A stretch of 64,000 nt of DNA from a bacterium (GTDB lineage: Bacteria > Pseudomonadota > Alphaproteobacteria > CAJXXZ01 > DAHXLG01), in NCBI GenBank assembly GCA_027371775.1, contig DAHXLG010000001.1, positions 52,698 through 116,697 of the forward strand, read 5' to 3'. Numbering within the stretch: position 1 is the first letter of the stretch; every line of letters starts with the position of its first letter. Of this stretch, positions 28,021-37,632 are shown one piece after another. Under the pieces are notes generated by a model that saw only the letters and a list, made by a program, of their open reading frames with translations, ran no database searches and was not told the origin of the DNA. The translations under genes and the position numbers were made by a program.

Positions 28021-29313
28021 ATGAGCAACTCTAAAAACGATATTACAAAAAATATTTTTAATCAATCTGTAAAGGATAGTGCATGCAATATAATATGGTC
28101 AGCTAATTCGATTGTGATTGATGGTAAGGTTATAAAGCATCCTGATATTACAGGTATTAGTTTTGATACACGTACACTGAAAGCAGGCGATATGTTTTTT
28201 GCTTTAAAAGGCGAACGTGATGGGCACAACTTTGTTAAGCAGGCTATCGAAAAAGGAGCAAGTTGTGCGGTTGTAGAGCACGAAGTTTGTGAGAATAATA
28301 TTGTTGTAAATTCTGTCTTAAATACTCTTGTGCAAATTGCGCAACAAAGAAGGGCGATGTTTAAAGGAGTTGTCATTGGAATCACTGGAAGTGTTGGTAA
28401 AACTACTAGTAAACAGATGCTAGCTCGTTCACTTCAATTGGCCGGTAAGAAGATTTTTGCTACCGAAAAAAGTTATAATAACTTGCTTGGTTTAGCATAT
28501 TCGTTGGCTCAGCTACCTCTTGATGCTGAGTTTGCGATCCTTGAGCTTGGTACTTCGAATCCTGGTGAAATTGAGCAGCTATCAAAGTTATGTTGCATAG
28601 ATTATTCTCTTGTTACAGCAGTAGCTCCAGCGCACATCATTTCATTTGGTACGCTAAAAAATATTGCTATAGAAAAAGGACAAATCTTAAAATTTGCTTC
28701 AAAAGGATGTGTTTTTGATTGTAATGCATGGTATTCAAATTTGTTTAAAAATATTGCGCAAGAAAATGATATTCCATTTAGGTGTTTTGAATCTTGTGAT
28801 GATGCAATGACTTCGTTGCATAGCGCATGGCGTGTGTTGCTTGAATGGCTTGATGTGACTGTGCAATTTGATGATTTGTTGCTTAATAATATCGCAGGAA
28901 GACGCGATGTGTTTAAAGCAAGTTTAAACGGAAAGCAAGTGCAAATAATTGATAGTGCTTACAATGCAAATTTGAGTTCTATGATCGAGAGTTTAAAATT
29001 TTTACATAAATTTGATGGTCCAAAAACTGCGATTTTGGGTGATATGTTGTGTATTGGTGATAGAAGCAGGCGTTATCATGAGATGCTTGCTTGCTATTTA
29101 AATGATATCGAGCTTTTGTGTGTTGGTGATCATATGAGGTTGTTAAGTGAAAAGAAGAATGGAGTATGGTTTGAAAATATTCCGTCTTTATTAGAGCATT
29201 TGAAAACTTTGCAGTTAGATGGAACTATATTGATTAAGGGTAGCAGTGATGGACACAAAAGTTCTAATGATTTGGCTTGTGTTGTGGAATTTTTTAAGTC
29301 GTTGAGCGCTTAG
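28021..29313 (+). CDS. murF: UDP-N-acetylmuramoyl-tripeptide--D-alanyl-D-alanine ligase
   Basis: Adds D-Ala-D-Ala to the peptidoglycan precursor in the cytosol. The 430-residue product has the Mur ligase fold: N-terminal domain with GISFDTRTLKAGDMFFALKG, ATP loop GITGSVGKTTSKQM, the YNNLLG and LELGTSNPGEIEQL motifs, and the C-terminal domain with IDSAYNANLSSMIESL and AILGDM. It is slightly short (E. coli 452). Usually it is part of a dcw cluster; here it stands alone between an isomerase gene and tolQ. With murB at 50 kb it shows peptidoglycan synthesis is retained. Confidence 0.96.
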   Translation: MSNSKNDITKNIFNQSVKDSACNIIWSANSIVIDGKVIKHPDITGISFDTRTLKAGDMFFALKGERDGHNFVKQAIEKGASCAVVEHEVCENNIVVNSVLNTLVQIAQQRRAMFKGVVIGITGSVGKTTSKQMLARSLQLAGKKIFATEKSYNNLLGLAYSLAQLPLDAEFAILELGTSNPGEIEQLSKLCCIDYSLVTAVAPAHIISFGTLKNIAIEKGQILKFASKGCVFDCNAWYSNLFKNIAQENDIPFRCFESCDDAMTSLHSAWRVLLEWLDVTVQFDDLLLNNIAGRRDVFKASLNGKQVQIIDSAYNANLSSMIESLKFLHKFDGPKTAILGDMLCIGDRSRRYHEMLACYLNDIELLCVGDHMRLLSEKKNGVWFENIPSLLEHLKTLQLDGTILIKGSSDGHKSSNDLACVVEFFKSLSA

Positions 29314-29469
29314 TTTTAGAAGTTCACTAGGCTATATTGAAAGAGTAAATAATGTAAGCGTTATTTTTCTAAGTAAGTTTCGTTTATATAGATTATTAAT
29401 GCATCATTTTTCCTTGTTAAACAAGAGTTTATATGTAATAATTAGATTAGTTTTTTCTTGGAGGGTGTC

Positions 29470-30099
29470 ATTCTAAACTTTTGGCCAGGCGATTTGATTG
29501 GAAAAATGGTTATCATTTCGCTCGTTATTGCTTCTGTTTATATTTGGAGTTTTATTATCAAAAAGTTTATTACATTTTTAGTTATTACACGTGCAATTAG
29601 TGCGTTTAAAGATTATGTGTTAAATATGCCTAAGCTTAAGCGTTTAATGGTGGAGGATAATTCTGTACATTTTCAAATTTATGATGCTCTGCTTAATTTA
29701 TATAGCAATCCATATTTTGAGGATAATAAGTTTGCTAAGCAAGAGGCGATTATCAATGAATCAATTGCCGTAGCTGAATATGAGATGGAAAAAGGGTTAA
29801 ATTATTTGTCTATTATTGGTTCGATTACTCCTTTTGTTGGTTTGTTTGGTACTGTTTGGGGAATTATGAACAGTTTTCAATCTATTGCTAGCTGTAATTC
29901 TACAAGTATTGCTATTGTTGCTCCTGGTATATCTGAAGCTCTTTTTGCTACTGCCGTTGGTTTGTTTGTAGCAATCCCAGCTACTATTGCAACGCATCTG
30001 TTTTATGCGCGTATTGAAAGTGTTTCAAAAGATGCACGTATTTTCGCTATGCATGTTATTCATAAGCTAGAAGAGAGAAATCGTCATGATAAGCAATAG
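29470..30099 (+). CDS. tolQ: TolQ proton channel subunit, apparently starting at ATT
   Basis: Inner-membrane subunit of the Tol-Pal motor that draws the outer membrane in during division. The 209-residue protein has three membrane segments: residues 12-30, then the pair beginning LSIIGSITPFVGLFGTVWGI and ISEALFATAVGLFVAIPATI, which is the TolQ/ExbB signature. The start is unusual. The only good ribosome binding site, GGAGGG (29460-29465), ends 4-5 bases before an ATT codon at 29470, and a TTG at 29458 would put that site inside the gene. The next in-frame ATG lies inside the first membrane segment region. tolR overlaps the 3' end by 14 bases. Confidence 0.9.
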   Translation: MLNFWPGDLIGKMVIISLVIASVYIWSFIIKKFITFLVITRAISAFKDYVLNMPKLKRLMVEDNSVHFQIYDALLNLYSNPYFEDNKFAKQEAIINESIAVAEYEMEKGLNYLSIIGSITPFVGLFGTVWGIMNSFQSIASCNSTSIAIVAPGISEALFATAVGLFVAIPATIATHLFYARIESVSKDARIFAMHVIHKLEERNRHDKQ

Positions 30100-30478
30100 A
30101 CGCAATAAGCTTTCAGAAATTAATGTTACTCCACTTGTTGATGTGATGCTTGTGCTACTGGTCATTTTCATGGCTGTTTCGCCTAGTATGCATAGCGATG
30201 TGGATGTCAAGGTTCCTGTTGTGCGCTATGTTAAAACTGCTCCTAATGTTGATAAAAAGAATCTTTTAAAGATTGTGATTTCCGAAAAAAAGTTGTTTGT
30301 AAATGAAAAAGAGATTATTGATTCCACTTTGATCAATGAGTTAAATAAATATGAGAAGAACCTTGTTGTGTTTGTAAAAGCTGATGAAAAATTATCATAT
30401 AAGCGAGTTTTTGAAATTTTAGATTTGGTTAAAGGTTCTGGTTTTTGTAATATTGCTCTAGTTGGTCTTGTAAAATAA
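30086..30478 (+). CDS. tolR: TolR
   Basis: Partner of TolQ in the Tol-Pal motor, with one membrane segment and a periplasmic peptidoglycan-binding domain. The 130-residue product has the conserved NVTPLVDVMLVLLVIFM, with the proton-carrying Asp at residue 19, and a C-terminal domain ending in VFEILDLVKGSGFCNIALVG. Overlap with tolQ indicates translational coupling. No tolA follows, unlike the usual tolQ-tolR-tolA-tolB order. Confidence 0.95.
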   Translation: MISNRRNKLSEINVTPLVDVMLVLLVIFMAVSPSMHSDVDVKVPVVRYVKTAPNVDKKNLLKIVISEKKLFVNEKEIIDSTLINELNKYEKNLVVFVKADEKLSYKRVFEILDLVKGSGFCNIALVGLVK

Positions 30479-31410
30479 TTATATTTCAAATATTATTTAG
30501 ATTTTTAGATTTATGATCCATTGTAAAGATTATATTAGCTTTATAGGAAAGCTTGCGTGTTGTGCAGTAAAAGTAAGCTGCAAAATTTTTCAAGAAAGTA
30601 GTATTTCTAAAAATTAGCATAAGTTTCAGATATTGCTAGTTTGCATGATATTTTTCTTTTGATTGTTTATAAGAATATTTTGTATCAAGTTAAATGAGTT
30701 TTCTTATCAGAAAACACGTTGGCTAATCTTAATTTCGCGAAATAAATAAGCTATTGATGTTCGAAACATTTTCTGCAATATATCATAAGCTCAGGTGAGT
30801 GAATTAAACGAAATAAGGAAAGTGTTAGCAATTAGAGCTTTTGTTGGTTTTATATGAGTATCGGTCTGTTTTATTTTTCTGTGTTTAATAGTAAGAGCTC
30901 TAGAAAGTCAGGTTATAGTTGGATATTAAATAATAAAAAGCTGAGAATAAGAATTATATTAGAGCGCGAGAACCAAGTAAGAAGACCAGAAATTGTGAGG
31001 TTGTAGTTGGATATTAAATAATAAAAAGCTGAGAATGATGCGCTTGCAATTAGACCATTCAATAAAAAGCGGTGGAGTTGAATTTGATGTGTTTTAGTTG
31101 AGTAGTCTAAATTTTCTAATATTATTTGTATGATTTTGAATTGAAGAAAGTGTAGTTTGAAATAGCCTTAGTATTTTTTGCTCCATCTTTTATATCAAAT
31201 TTTAATTGAGTTTTCTGTTTTCTTCATTGCTTCTTGAAAAATAATTCAACATTTTTTCGATCTCATAGCTATGGCAATTGATTGATAATCTTCTACTTGC
31301 TTAGCAATTTTTCTTTTAAGCTGTTTGGTGCTTAACGCTCATATGCTTTTGTTAAGGCATCCTTTTAGTTTAATGATAGTGTTAAAGTGATATATATCTT
31401 TTTGTTCACT
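30479..31410. other. Long spacer with a 38-bp direct repeat
   Basis: About 930 bases where tolA would be expected. No tolA-like helical, Lys/Ala-rich frame can be read. A 38-base word (beginning GGTTATAGTTGGATATTAAA) at 30911-30948 recurs at 30999-31036 with one difference. The rest is AT-rich without recognisable genes. Confidence 0.7.
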
Positions 31411-32790
31411 TCATTTTTTTTCGCGGTTTTGTAAAGCTTTTTCTAGCCATTGGGTGGAGATTTTGCCTTCTTGGAACTCTAGTTGGTCTAATATCCAAAG
31501 TTGCAATGGGATAGATGTTTTTATTCCAGAAATTGTTGTTTCTTCAAGCGCCTGTCTGTGCATTTTGATACATTCAGAACGTGTTTTTTCAAAAGAGTCA
31601 GAGCCTTCTTTGTTTGGTACGAATGAAATGATTTTCGTAGCTAAGCTATCATACCATGGTGGGATGAACCAGCCTGGATATAAAGCTCCGTCTACGCGTA
31701 CGTTTGGTCCGCCTGGCGCAAGAAATTGCTCTATCATGCCAGGGTTTGGAGTGAATTCAAATGGGTCTTCAGCTGTGATACGTGCTTCCATTGCATGTCC
31801 GCGAATTTTGATATCGCTTTGTTTTGGAAGAGGTTGCCCTTGTGCTACTCGAATTTGTAATTCAATTAGATCAAGACCCGTGATTGCTTCCGTTACAGGG
31901 TGTTCAACTTGAATACGCGTGTTCATTTCAATGAAGTAAAGTTTGCCACGACATTCTAGAAACTCTACTGTGCCAGCGCTACGATATTTCAGCTTGCCAA
32001 GCACTGCGCAAATTTTTTTGCTAATATCAGTTTCTATTGTTTTATCAATCCTTGCTGGACCTTCTTCCATAACCTTTTGGTGTCTGCGTTGAACAGAGCA
32101 ATCACGCGTACCTAGGCAAATCACATTTCCTTTGCCATCACCAATAATTTGAAATTCAATGTGACGTGGGTTTTCAAAATATGATTCTATAAAAACCCCT
32201 TTTTTGCGAGAAATTGCAAATGCTTCGTTTTGTGCAGCAATAAACATTTCCTTAATTTCTTCTTTGTTGCGTACTATTCTTTGTCCCCTACCGCCTCCGC
32301 ATTCTGTTGCTTTAAACAAAATTGGAAGCTCCATATTTTTTGCAATTTCGTATGCTTCATCTGGATCTTCAATTGCATCTTCGCTTCCTGGTACAACAGG
32401 TACGCCAGCTTCTTGCATGAATTTCTTTGCAATCATTTTGTTGCCCATTTGCTCTATTTGTTCACTTGTTGGACCTAGAAATGTTATGTTGTGGTGTTCA
32501 ACTATATCCGCAAATTTTGCATCTTCTGATAGGAATCCATAGCCTGGATGGATTGCGTCTGCTCTAGTTAGATCTGCAGCAGAAATTATATTTTGGATGT
32601 TGTTATAGCTGCTGCTTGCATTAGCTGGTCCTACGCATACGCTTTCATCAGCAAAACTTACGTGCATTGCTTTTGTATCGGCTTCTGAGTGTATTGCTAC
32701 GCTCTTGATGCCTAATCTTTTTAATGTCCTTAATATTCTAACTGCTATTTCACCGCGGTTTGCAATTAGGACTTTGTTGATTTTTTTCAT
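31411..32790 (-). CDS. accC: Acetyl-CoA carboxylase, biotin carboxylase subunit
   Basis: Carboxylates biotin on AccB with ATP and bicarbonate, first step of fatty acid synthesis. The 459-residue product has KVLIANRGEIAVRILRTLKR, HPGYGFLSED, the ATP loop ATECGGGRGQRIVRNK (usually A-x-x-G-G-G-G-R-G-M), RDCSVQRRHQKVMEEGPA, FIEMNTRIQVEHPVTE and RGHAMEARITAEDP. Normal length. It is the last gene of a minus-strand group accB, unknown, accC. Confidence 0.97.
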   Translation of the reverse strand: MKKINKVLIANRGEIAVRILRTLKRLGIKSVAIHSEADTKAMHVSFADESVCVGPANASSSYNNIQNIISAADLTRADAIHPGYGFLSEDAKFADIVEHHNITFLGPTSEQIEQMGNKMIAKKFMQEAGVPVVPGSEDAIEDPDEAYEIAKNMELPILFKATECGGGRGQRIVRNKEEIKEMFIAAQNEAFAISRKKGVFIESYFENPRHIEFQIIGDGKGNVICLGTRDCSVQRRHQKVMEEGPARIDKTIETDISKKICAVLGKLKYRSAGTVEFLECRGKLYFIEMNTRIQVEHPVTEAITGLDLIELQIRVAQGQPLPKQSDIKIRGHAMEARITAEDPFEFTPNPGMIEQFLAPGGPNVRVDGALYPGWFIPPWYDSLATKIISFVPNKEGSDSFEKTRSECIKMHRQALEETTISGIKTSIPLQLWILDQLEFQEGKISTQWLEKALQNREKK

Positions 32791-32810
32791 ATGCGCTTCC
32801 TTTCTATGTG

Positions 32811-33239
32811 TTATACTATTATAGTTCTTAATAATGCCTTATTTGTACCAATAAATGATCCAATTTCTAGTCCAGGCAACATATTAAAAAACATTTTTTG
32901 TTTCGCAAAAAAATTTAAATCTTTTCCCTTTGAAAGAGTTTTAATAATTTGATTTTTGTGAACTGATCCTTTTGCACAAAATATTATTATTGCATGTGCT
33001 TGCTTAAAATAGTACTTCGAACTTCTTGGCTTGAACATTTGCCTAGTTTTTACACTTGCTTTATATGTTTTTGCTTGTGAAGCTAATTTTTTTTGCAATA
33101 AGCAATCTTGTTTTTGTATTGTCTTTATAAGCTTGTCTACGTTTTGAGTTGTTTTATGTGTGCTTTTATATGTTTCATCTGAAAAAAGCATAAGAGTTCC
33201 TAAAGATGCAAGAAAAATTTTTGCAGAGTAATTTTTCAT
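32811..33239 (-). CDS. Unknown exported Lys-rich protein between accB and accC
   Basis: Product of 142 residues with a hydrophobic start (MKNYSAKIFLASLGTLMLF) that could be a signal peptide or anchor. The rest is basic with many Lys and Gln, and ends in a hydrophobic stretch (MLPGLEIGSFIGTNKALLRT). It sits 14 bases after accB and 20 bases before accC on the same strand, so it is probably translated from the same mRNA. I do not recognise a family. In most bacteria accB and accC are directly adjacent, so this gene is an insertion or a locally evolved one. Codon use is like the neighbours. Confidence 0.6.
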   Translation of the reverse strand: MKNYSAKIFLASLGTLMLFSDETYKSTHKTTQNVDKLIKTIQKQDCLLQKKLASQAKTYKASVKTRQMFKPRSSKYYFKQAHAIIIFCAKGSVHKNQIIKTLSKGKDLNFFAKQKMFFNMLPGLEIGSFIGTNKALLRTIIV

Positions 33240-33253
33240 AATTGTTTGGGCTC

Positions 33254-33766
33254 TTATTCATCCGATAATGATAGAAGTTTTTGTCCATATTCAACGGGCT
33301 TTCCATCTTCTACAAAAATTTCTTTTACTATGCCAGATTTATCTGCTTTTACGTTGTTCATAACTTTCATAGCTTCGATGATGAAGATAACTTGTCCTTC
33401 TTTTATTTTGTCGCCTACTTTAACAAATGGTTCTGCGCCTGGTTTTGGAGATGCGTATACTTTTCCAACAACAGGAGCGGTTATCACTTTATCATTAGAA
33501 GTTGCTTGAGTTGCAACTGAAGATGGAGCCATTTTAGCAGCTTGCTCATGGGAATTGTTTAAAGGAGCGGTGTGCAAAGTAGCAGGTTGCTGATAAGTTG
33601 GCATTGTAATAGAGTTGATTTGTTTTGAAAAACGGATTGAGATTTCTCCGCATGTGTATTCAACTTCTGTAAGACTTGAGTTGTTTACGATATCCGCTAG
33701 GTACTTTACCGCCTTTTGGTTAAAAACAAAGTTGTATTGTTCACCATTTTTTAACTTCTTTTCCAT
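33254..33766 (-). CDS. accB: Biotin carboxyl carrier protein of acetyl-CoA carboxylase
   Basis: Carries the carboxyl group on biotin. The 170-residue product begins MEKKLKNGEQYNFVFNQ; an upstream in-frame extension exists but does not fit the family. The N-terminal part LADIVNNSSLTEVEYTCGEI is typical, followed by an Ala/Pro/Gln linker. The C-terminal 80 residues form the biotinyl domain with EAMKVMNNV, in which Lys is biotinylated, and VEYGQKLLSL at the end. No strong ribosome binding site is seen. Confidence 0.95.
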   Translation of the reverse strand: MEKKLKNGEQYNFVFNQKAVKYLADIVNNSSLTEVEYTCGEISIRFSKQINSITMPTYQQPATLHTAPLNNSHEQAAKMAPSSVATQATSNDKVITAPVVGKVYASPKPGAEPFVKVGDKIKEGQVIFIIEAMKVMNNVKADKSGIVKEIFVEDGKPVEYGQKLLSLSDE

Positions 33767-33810
33767 ATTAATATTGTATATACGATTTCTAGGATAGTAA
33801 AGGATGTAGC

Positions 33811-34530
33811 TTAGGCTGCATTTGATTCTAAAATGTATATAAGACCTACGAGAGCAGCAGTTTCTGCTCTCAAAACATTTTGTGATAAACAAACGGCGGT
33901 GAAATGATTGATTAGTTTTTTGTTTTCATTTTCATCAAAGCCCCCCTCAGGGCCGATCATTATGCCAACATTTGTTTTTGCACTGTGCGATAATTTAAAA
34001 CTCTTTGTAGAATCATTAGTTGGATTTGCAAAATCCAGCGAGGTTGCTCCTTGTACAAAGTTAATATGACCAAAAAACCAATTTTCTTCACAGTGTTCTT
34101 CAATAAATTTATTTAGTGTAATAGATTCATGAATTTTAGGGATAGTAACTCGACCACATTGGCGGGCTGCTTCTATAGCTATTTTGCGTGCGCGACTAAG
34201 GTTTCTAATATGATTTTGTGTAAACTTCGTTTTCAATAGAAAAATTTCGCTCACGCCAAGTTCAGTAGCTTTTTCAATTAACCATTCAAATCTAGCCTGC
34301 TTTATTTCCGCAATTGCTAATTTTAGAGTAGGTTCTAAAACGTTTTCGCGCGTATATTCAATTATTTCAATATTTTTCCCATCAAATATACCAATTGCCT
34401 CGTTTGTTCCATCAAATACAATTGTTTTATCTCCAGCCCTATAGCGTAGTACGTTTTTTATGTAATTCATGTTTTCTTTGCTTGGTGTGTGCTTGCCTAT
34501 TGAGATTTTGTCTATAAATAAACGTTTCAT
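33811..34530 (-). CDS. rsmE: 16S rRNA m3U1498 methyltransferase
   Basis: Methylates U1498 of 16S rRNA. The 239-residue protein starts MKRLFIDKISIGK; this ATG is preceded by GGAG, whereas an upstream in-frame ATG would overlap rbfA and is not supported. Family motifs: HTPSKENMNYIKNVLRYRAG (PUA-like), FEWLIEKATELGVSEIFLL, RNLSRARKIAIEAARQCGR, and the SPOUT knot IGPEGGFDENENKKL with LRAETAALVGL. Confidence 0.95.
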   Translation of the reverse strand: MKRLFIDKISIGKHTPSKENMNYIKNVLRYRAGDKTIVFDGTNEAIGIFDGKNIEIIEYTRENVLEPTLKLAIAEIKQARFEWLIEKATELGVSEIFLLKTKFTQNHIRNLSRARKIAIEAARQCGRVTIPKIHESITLNKFIEEHCEENWFFGHINFVQGATSLDFANPTNDSTKSFKLSHSAKTNVGIMIGPEGGFDENENKKLINHFTAVCLSQNVLRAETAALVGLIYILESNAA

Positions 34531-34603
34531 GGTATAAACTCCAACTATTCTATTTTTACTTATATATGGTATCGCTTGAGATTGTTTTTGGCTACAATAT
34601 ATT

Positions 34604-35056
34604 ATGTCTTTACGTATTGTTCGAGTGCAAAGTGATTTGAAACGAGCTCTTGCATCTGTTTTTGTCCGCAATAATTTGCAGTATATTGCAATTCGTAATA
34701 TTTATATGAGTAAGGATCTTAGAGGCGCGAAAATTGTAGTAGCTTCATTAGATCCAGTAATTAGCAACGAGGTTATGATCAAAATGTTGGCCAATCGTAT
34801 TGGTTTTATCAAGCGTGAGCTGCGTCAATTTATTAACTTGAAGTATTTTCCTGATATAAAGTTTGTTCTAGATACTCAGCAATCTACAATGCTGGCCCTT
34901 GAAAAACTTATGAAAGAGGTTGAGCAGGCTGATGCTGCAAATGCTCGCTTTTCCAATCATGAAGAAGATGTAGTTTCTCTAACCGATTTTCGAAAAGTTG
35001 ATTCTAAATTGGATGATCCATTGGAGTCTGATAACAGTTCTTCTTTCAAAGAATAA
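34604..35056 (+). CDS. rbfA: Ribosome-binding factor A
   Basis: Needed for late maturation of the 30S subunit. The 150-residue product shows the KH-like fold with IVRVQSDLKRALASVF, the characteristic VVASLDPV strand and FINLKYFPDIKFVLD followed by the helix of the C-terminus. It carries an acidic tail. It is divergent from rsmE with 73 bases between, so both promoters lie in that interval. The usual partners nusA and infB are not adjacent. Confidence 0.9.
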   Translation: MSLRIVRVQSDLKRALASVFVRNNLQYIAIRNIYMSKDLRGAKIVVASLDPVISNEVMIKMLANRIGFIKRELRQFINLKYFPDIKFVLDTQQSTMLALEKLMKEVEQADAANARFSNHEEDVVSLTDFRKVDSKLDDPLESDNSSSFKE

Positions 35057-35597
35057 GATATGAAATAAATATTGTTGTTGCCATTTTATATGGCAATTTT
35101 GGTAATTTTCCAGACAGGGACTTTTCAATTTTCAAAAATTTCATATTAGTTTTGTTGTGTATGTTTAACAAGGTGCATAAGAATTGGTTTTTGAAGTTGT
35201 TTTTTGTAAGTGGTAAGACCAGTTTTTATGTTGATGTTTAGTAATGGACTGAAAACTGCTTTCTATATGCCAATAAGCTTATGACAGTATAAGATAGATG
35301 TAATTTGTTTTGCGTGTTTTGAATATATCCGTATTCAACTATTTCCTAGCATTGGCTAAGTGAACCAATCATGCACATGATCCTAAGATACGAAGTAATA
35401 ATCAATAGCGTTATACGATTTTTCGTTACTTGGGGTACTTATTATGGGCCTTTCTTTGATATGAGTTACATTGTTATAGTATCATATGAAGTAATAATAG
35501 CGTTTGCGATTGGCGTTATGTATGAGACTTATTTGCTATGTTGTTGGTAGTACAAGCAATATGAAGAAAACAAATTGAAGAAAACAAATTTGTGGAT
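35057..35597. other. Spacer with short direct repeats
   Basis: About 540 bases between convergent rbfA and recJ. Words such as GAAGTAATAAT followed by AGCGTT occur twice (about 35393 and 35489), and GAAGAAAACAAATT is tandemly repeated at 35563-35590. No gene recognised. Confidence 0.6.
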
Positions 35598-37322
35598 TTA
35601 AAAAACGAAATCTTCGATGTTGTGAAAGCCTTTTTCGCTTAGTTTGATCAGCAATATCAACTCTTTTCTTTGAGCATGAGCATTTTTTAGTAAGTCTATT
35701 AGTATTCCTTTGCGTTTTTGCATGAAAAATGTGTGGTTTTTAAAGTTTTGTAAAATCGATAGACGTACATAAGTAGGAGCTTCTACAATGTTCTGTACTC
35801 GCGCTCCTTTTGTTATAATAGTTATTTCAGGATGATTTGGTCCATGTGGGGCTAATTTATTGAAATCACTTTCAATTTGCTCTAGTTCGATAATTGCGTC
35901 TACAACTAATGCTGGTTTTGTGAATGTTTGTATATCCGCTTGATGCTGGATCCACGATACAAAATTAGGCCATTGCTCTTTTGTGCATGTCAGACCGCCT
36001 GCGCATTGGTGTCCGCCGCCTGCTAGAACTATTTCGTCAAGAGATGCTTTTTGAATGAGGTTGCCAATGTGTAAAAGCTGGCTGCGTGCAGATGCTTTTA
36101 CTTGATTGCATTCGATTGCTCCAATAATTGTCGGCTTGCCAAATTTTTCTTGTATCATGGCAGCAACAATTCCTATAATTCCAGAATGCCAGTTTTCATT
36201 TGCTAGGCAAATTATTGGTAGTGTTGGGTCAAGTTCGCTTGCCATTTTTTCCGCTTCTTCGAATGCATATTGCTGAATTATTTTTCGCTCTTTGTTTAAT
36301 TTTTCTAATTGATTTGCAAGTTCTATTGCCCGTTCTTGACTACGTGTGTTTAGTAGCTCGAATGCTATTTGTGCATCGCCCATTCTGCCCGCTGCATTTA
36401 ATCTTGGACCTATATAAAAACCAATGTCTGATGTTGTTAATGGTAGTCTAATTTGCGATTTTTGCATCAGAATTTGAATGCCAGCTCGTTTTTGTGATTC
36501 CAATATTTTTAACCCTTGAGCTATTAGTGCGCGGTTGAGTTGTGTCATTGGCATTATATCGCAAACGGTTGCTAGAGCTACTAAGTCTAATAATCCTTTT
36601 AGTATATCTTGCCTTTTTGGATGATCTTGCAACAATTGATGTGCTACGAAAAATGATACTCCAGTAGCGCACAAGCCAAGAAATTCTCCTTGTTCAAGTT
36701 GATTTATATCTTTTCTATGCGGGTTGATTACGATTTTTTTTGCAATAACTTCATTAAGTTTTGCAATGTGATGATCAATGATAATTGTTTCTAAATCAGC
36801 GAATTCTTGCGTTGCTTGATCAATAAAATCATGTGCGCTGCTTCCGCAATCTACCATGATTATTAAATCTACTTTGTTTTCTTTGAAAAATTTGATTGTT
36901 TCGCTACTAGGTCCATAGCCTGCTTTTCTGTTTGGCAGCCAGATGTGTGTTTTGATTCCAAGTTCATCAAAAATATCTTTCCATAAAACGCTTGCACTGA
37001 TTCCATCAACATCATAATCACCTATAATTCCAATTGTTTGTTTTTTTTCTACTGCATGTTTCAAAAATTTTATTGCGCGTTCTAAATCTGGAAGAATTTT
37101 TGGGTCTTGCCAAGTGTGTTTAAGTGATGGATTCAAAAACCGTTCGATGCTATCAAGATCGATTTCTCTAGCTGCTAAAACGCATGCGCACAAATATGAA
37201 AGATTATAGTTGTTTCGTATGCTCTCAATTAGTTCATAAGGTTTTTGCTTGATTATCCATTGATTATTGAGCGCTGATGTTTCACACAATATATTTATCT
37301 CGCTTCTTATGTTTAATTCCAT
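35598..37322 (-). CDS. recJ: Single-stranded-DNA-specific exonuclease RecJ
   Basis: 5'-3' exonuclease for recombination and mismatch or base-excision repair. The 574-residue product has the DHH-family motifs: IGDYDVDGISASVLW, MVDCGSSAHD, IIDHHIAKLNE, IGPRLNAAGRMGDA and the DHHA1 motif VLAGGGHQCAGGLT. Full length for the family, all catalytic residues in place. With the short mfd and xseA it makes up the repair genes of this window. Confidence 0.96.
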   Translation of the reverse strand: MELNIRSEINILCETSALNNQWIIKQKPYELIESIRNNYNLSYLCACVLAAREIDLDSIERFLNPSLKHTWQDPKILPDLERAIKFLKHAVEKKQTIGIIGDYDVDGISASVLWKDIFDELGIKTHIWLPNRKAGYGPSSETIKFFKENKVDLIIMVDCGSSAHDFIDQATQEFADLETIIIDHHIAKLNEVIAKKIVINPHRKDINQLEQGEFLGLCATGVSFFVAHQLLQDHPKRQDILKGLLDLVALATVCDIMPMTQLNRALIAQGLKILESQKRAGIQILMQKSQIRLPLTTSDIGFYIGPRLNAAGRMGDAQIAFELLNTRSQERAIELANQLEKLNKERKIIQQYAFEEAEKMASELDPTLPIICLANENWHSGIIGIVAAMIQEKFGKPTIIGAIECNQVKASARSQLLHIGNLIQKASLDEIVLAGGGHQCAGGLTCTKEQWPNFVSWIQHQADIQTFTKPALVVDAIIELEQIESDFNKLAPHGPNHPEITIITKGARVQNIVEAPTYVRLSILQNFKNHTFFMQKRKGILIDLLKNAHAQRKELILLIKLSEKGFHNIEDFVF

Positions 37323-37523
37323 GCTTATAGTATGACATGCTCAATAGTTTTAATGCTATAAAGAAGTATGGAAATTGAATTGTGCATTAGATTAGTAATG
37401 TTGGGTTTAGTCCTTGCTTAGTTCAAAAAATGGCATTGTTGCGGCTTTTTACAATATGTTTTAATAGTTTTTTTTGCAAAGCTGAAAAATAGATTACATG
37501 AGCAAAAAATATTCGAAATTTCG

Positions 37524-37606
37524 TACCTTCGGAGAGACTTGAACTCTCACACCCTTCAAGATAACAGATTTTGAGTCTGCTGCGTCTACCATTCCGCCAC
37601 GAAGGC
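37524..37606 (-). tRNA. tRNA-Leu (anticodon CAA)
   Basis: Class II tRNA of 83 bases on the minus strand. Acceptor GCCTTCG/CGAAGGT with a G-U first pair, D arm with GGCGGAATGGTAGACGC, anticodon loop CTCAAAA giving CAA, a long variable arm, T arm with TTCAAGT, discriminator A. CCA is not encoded. Confidence 0.95.
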
Positions 37607-37632
37607 AATGCATGTATTCTACATCTATTTTT

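Noticed and set aside
33767..33892. N-terminal 42-residue extension of AccB
   Set aside because: It overlaps the end of rsmE, is Cys/Arg-rich and unlike any AccB; MEKKLKNGEQ fits the family start.
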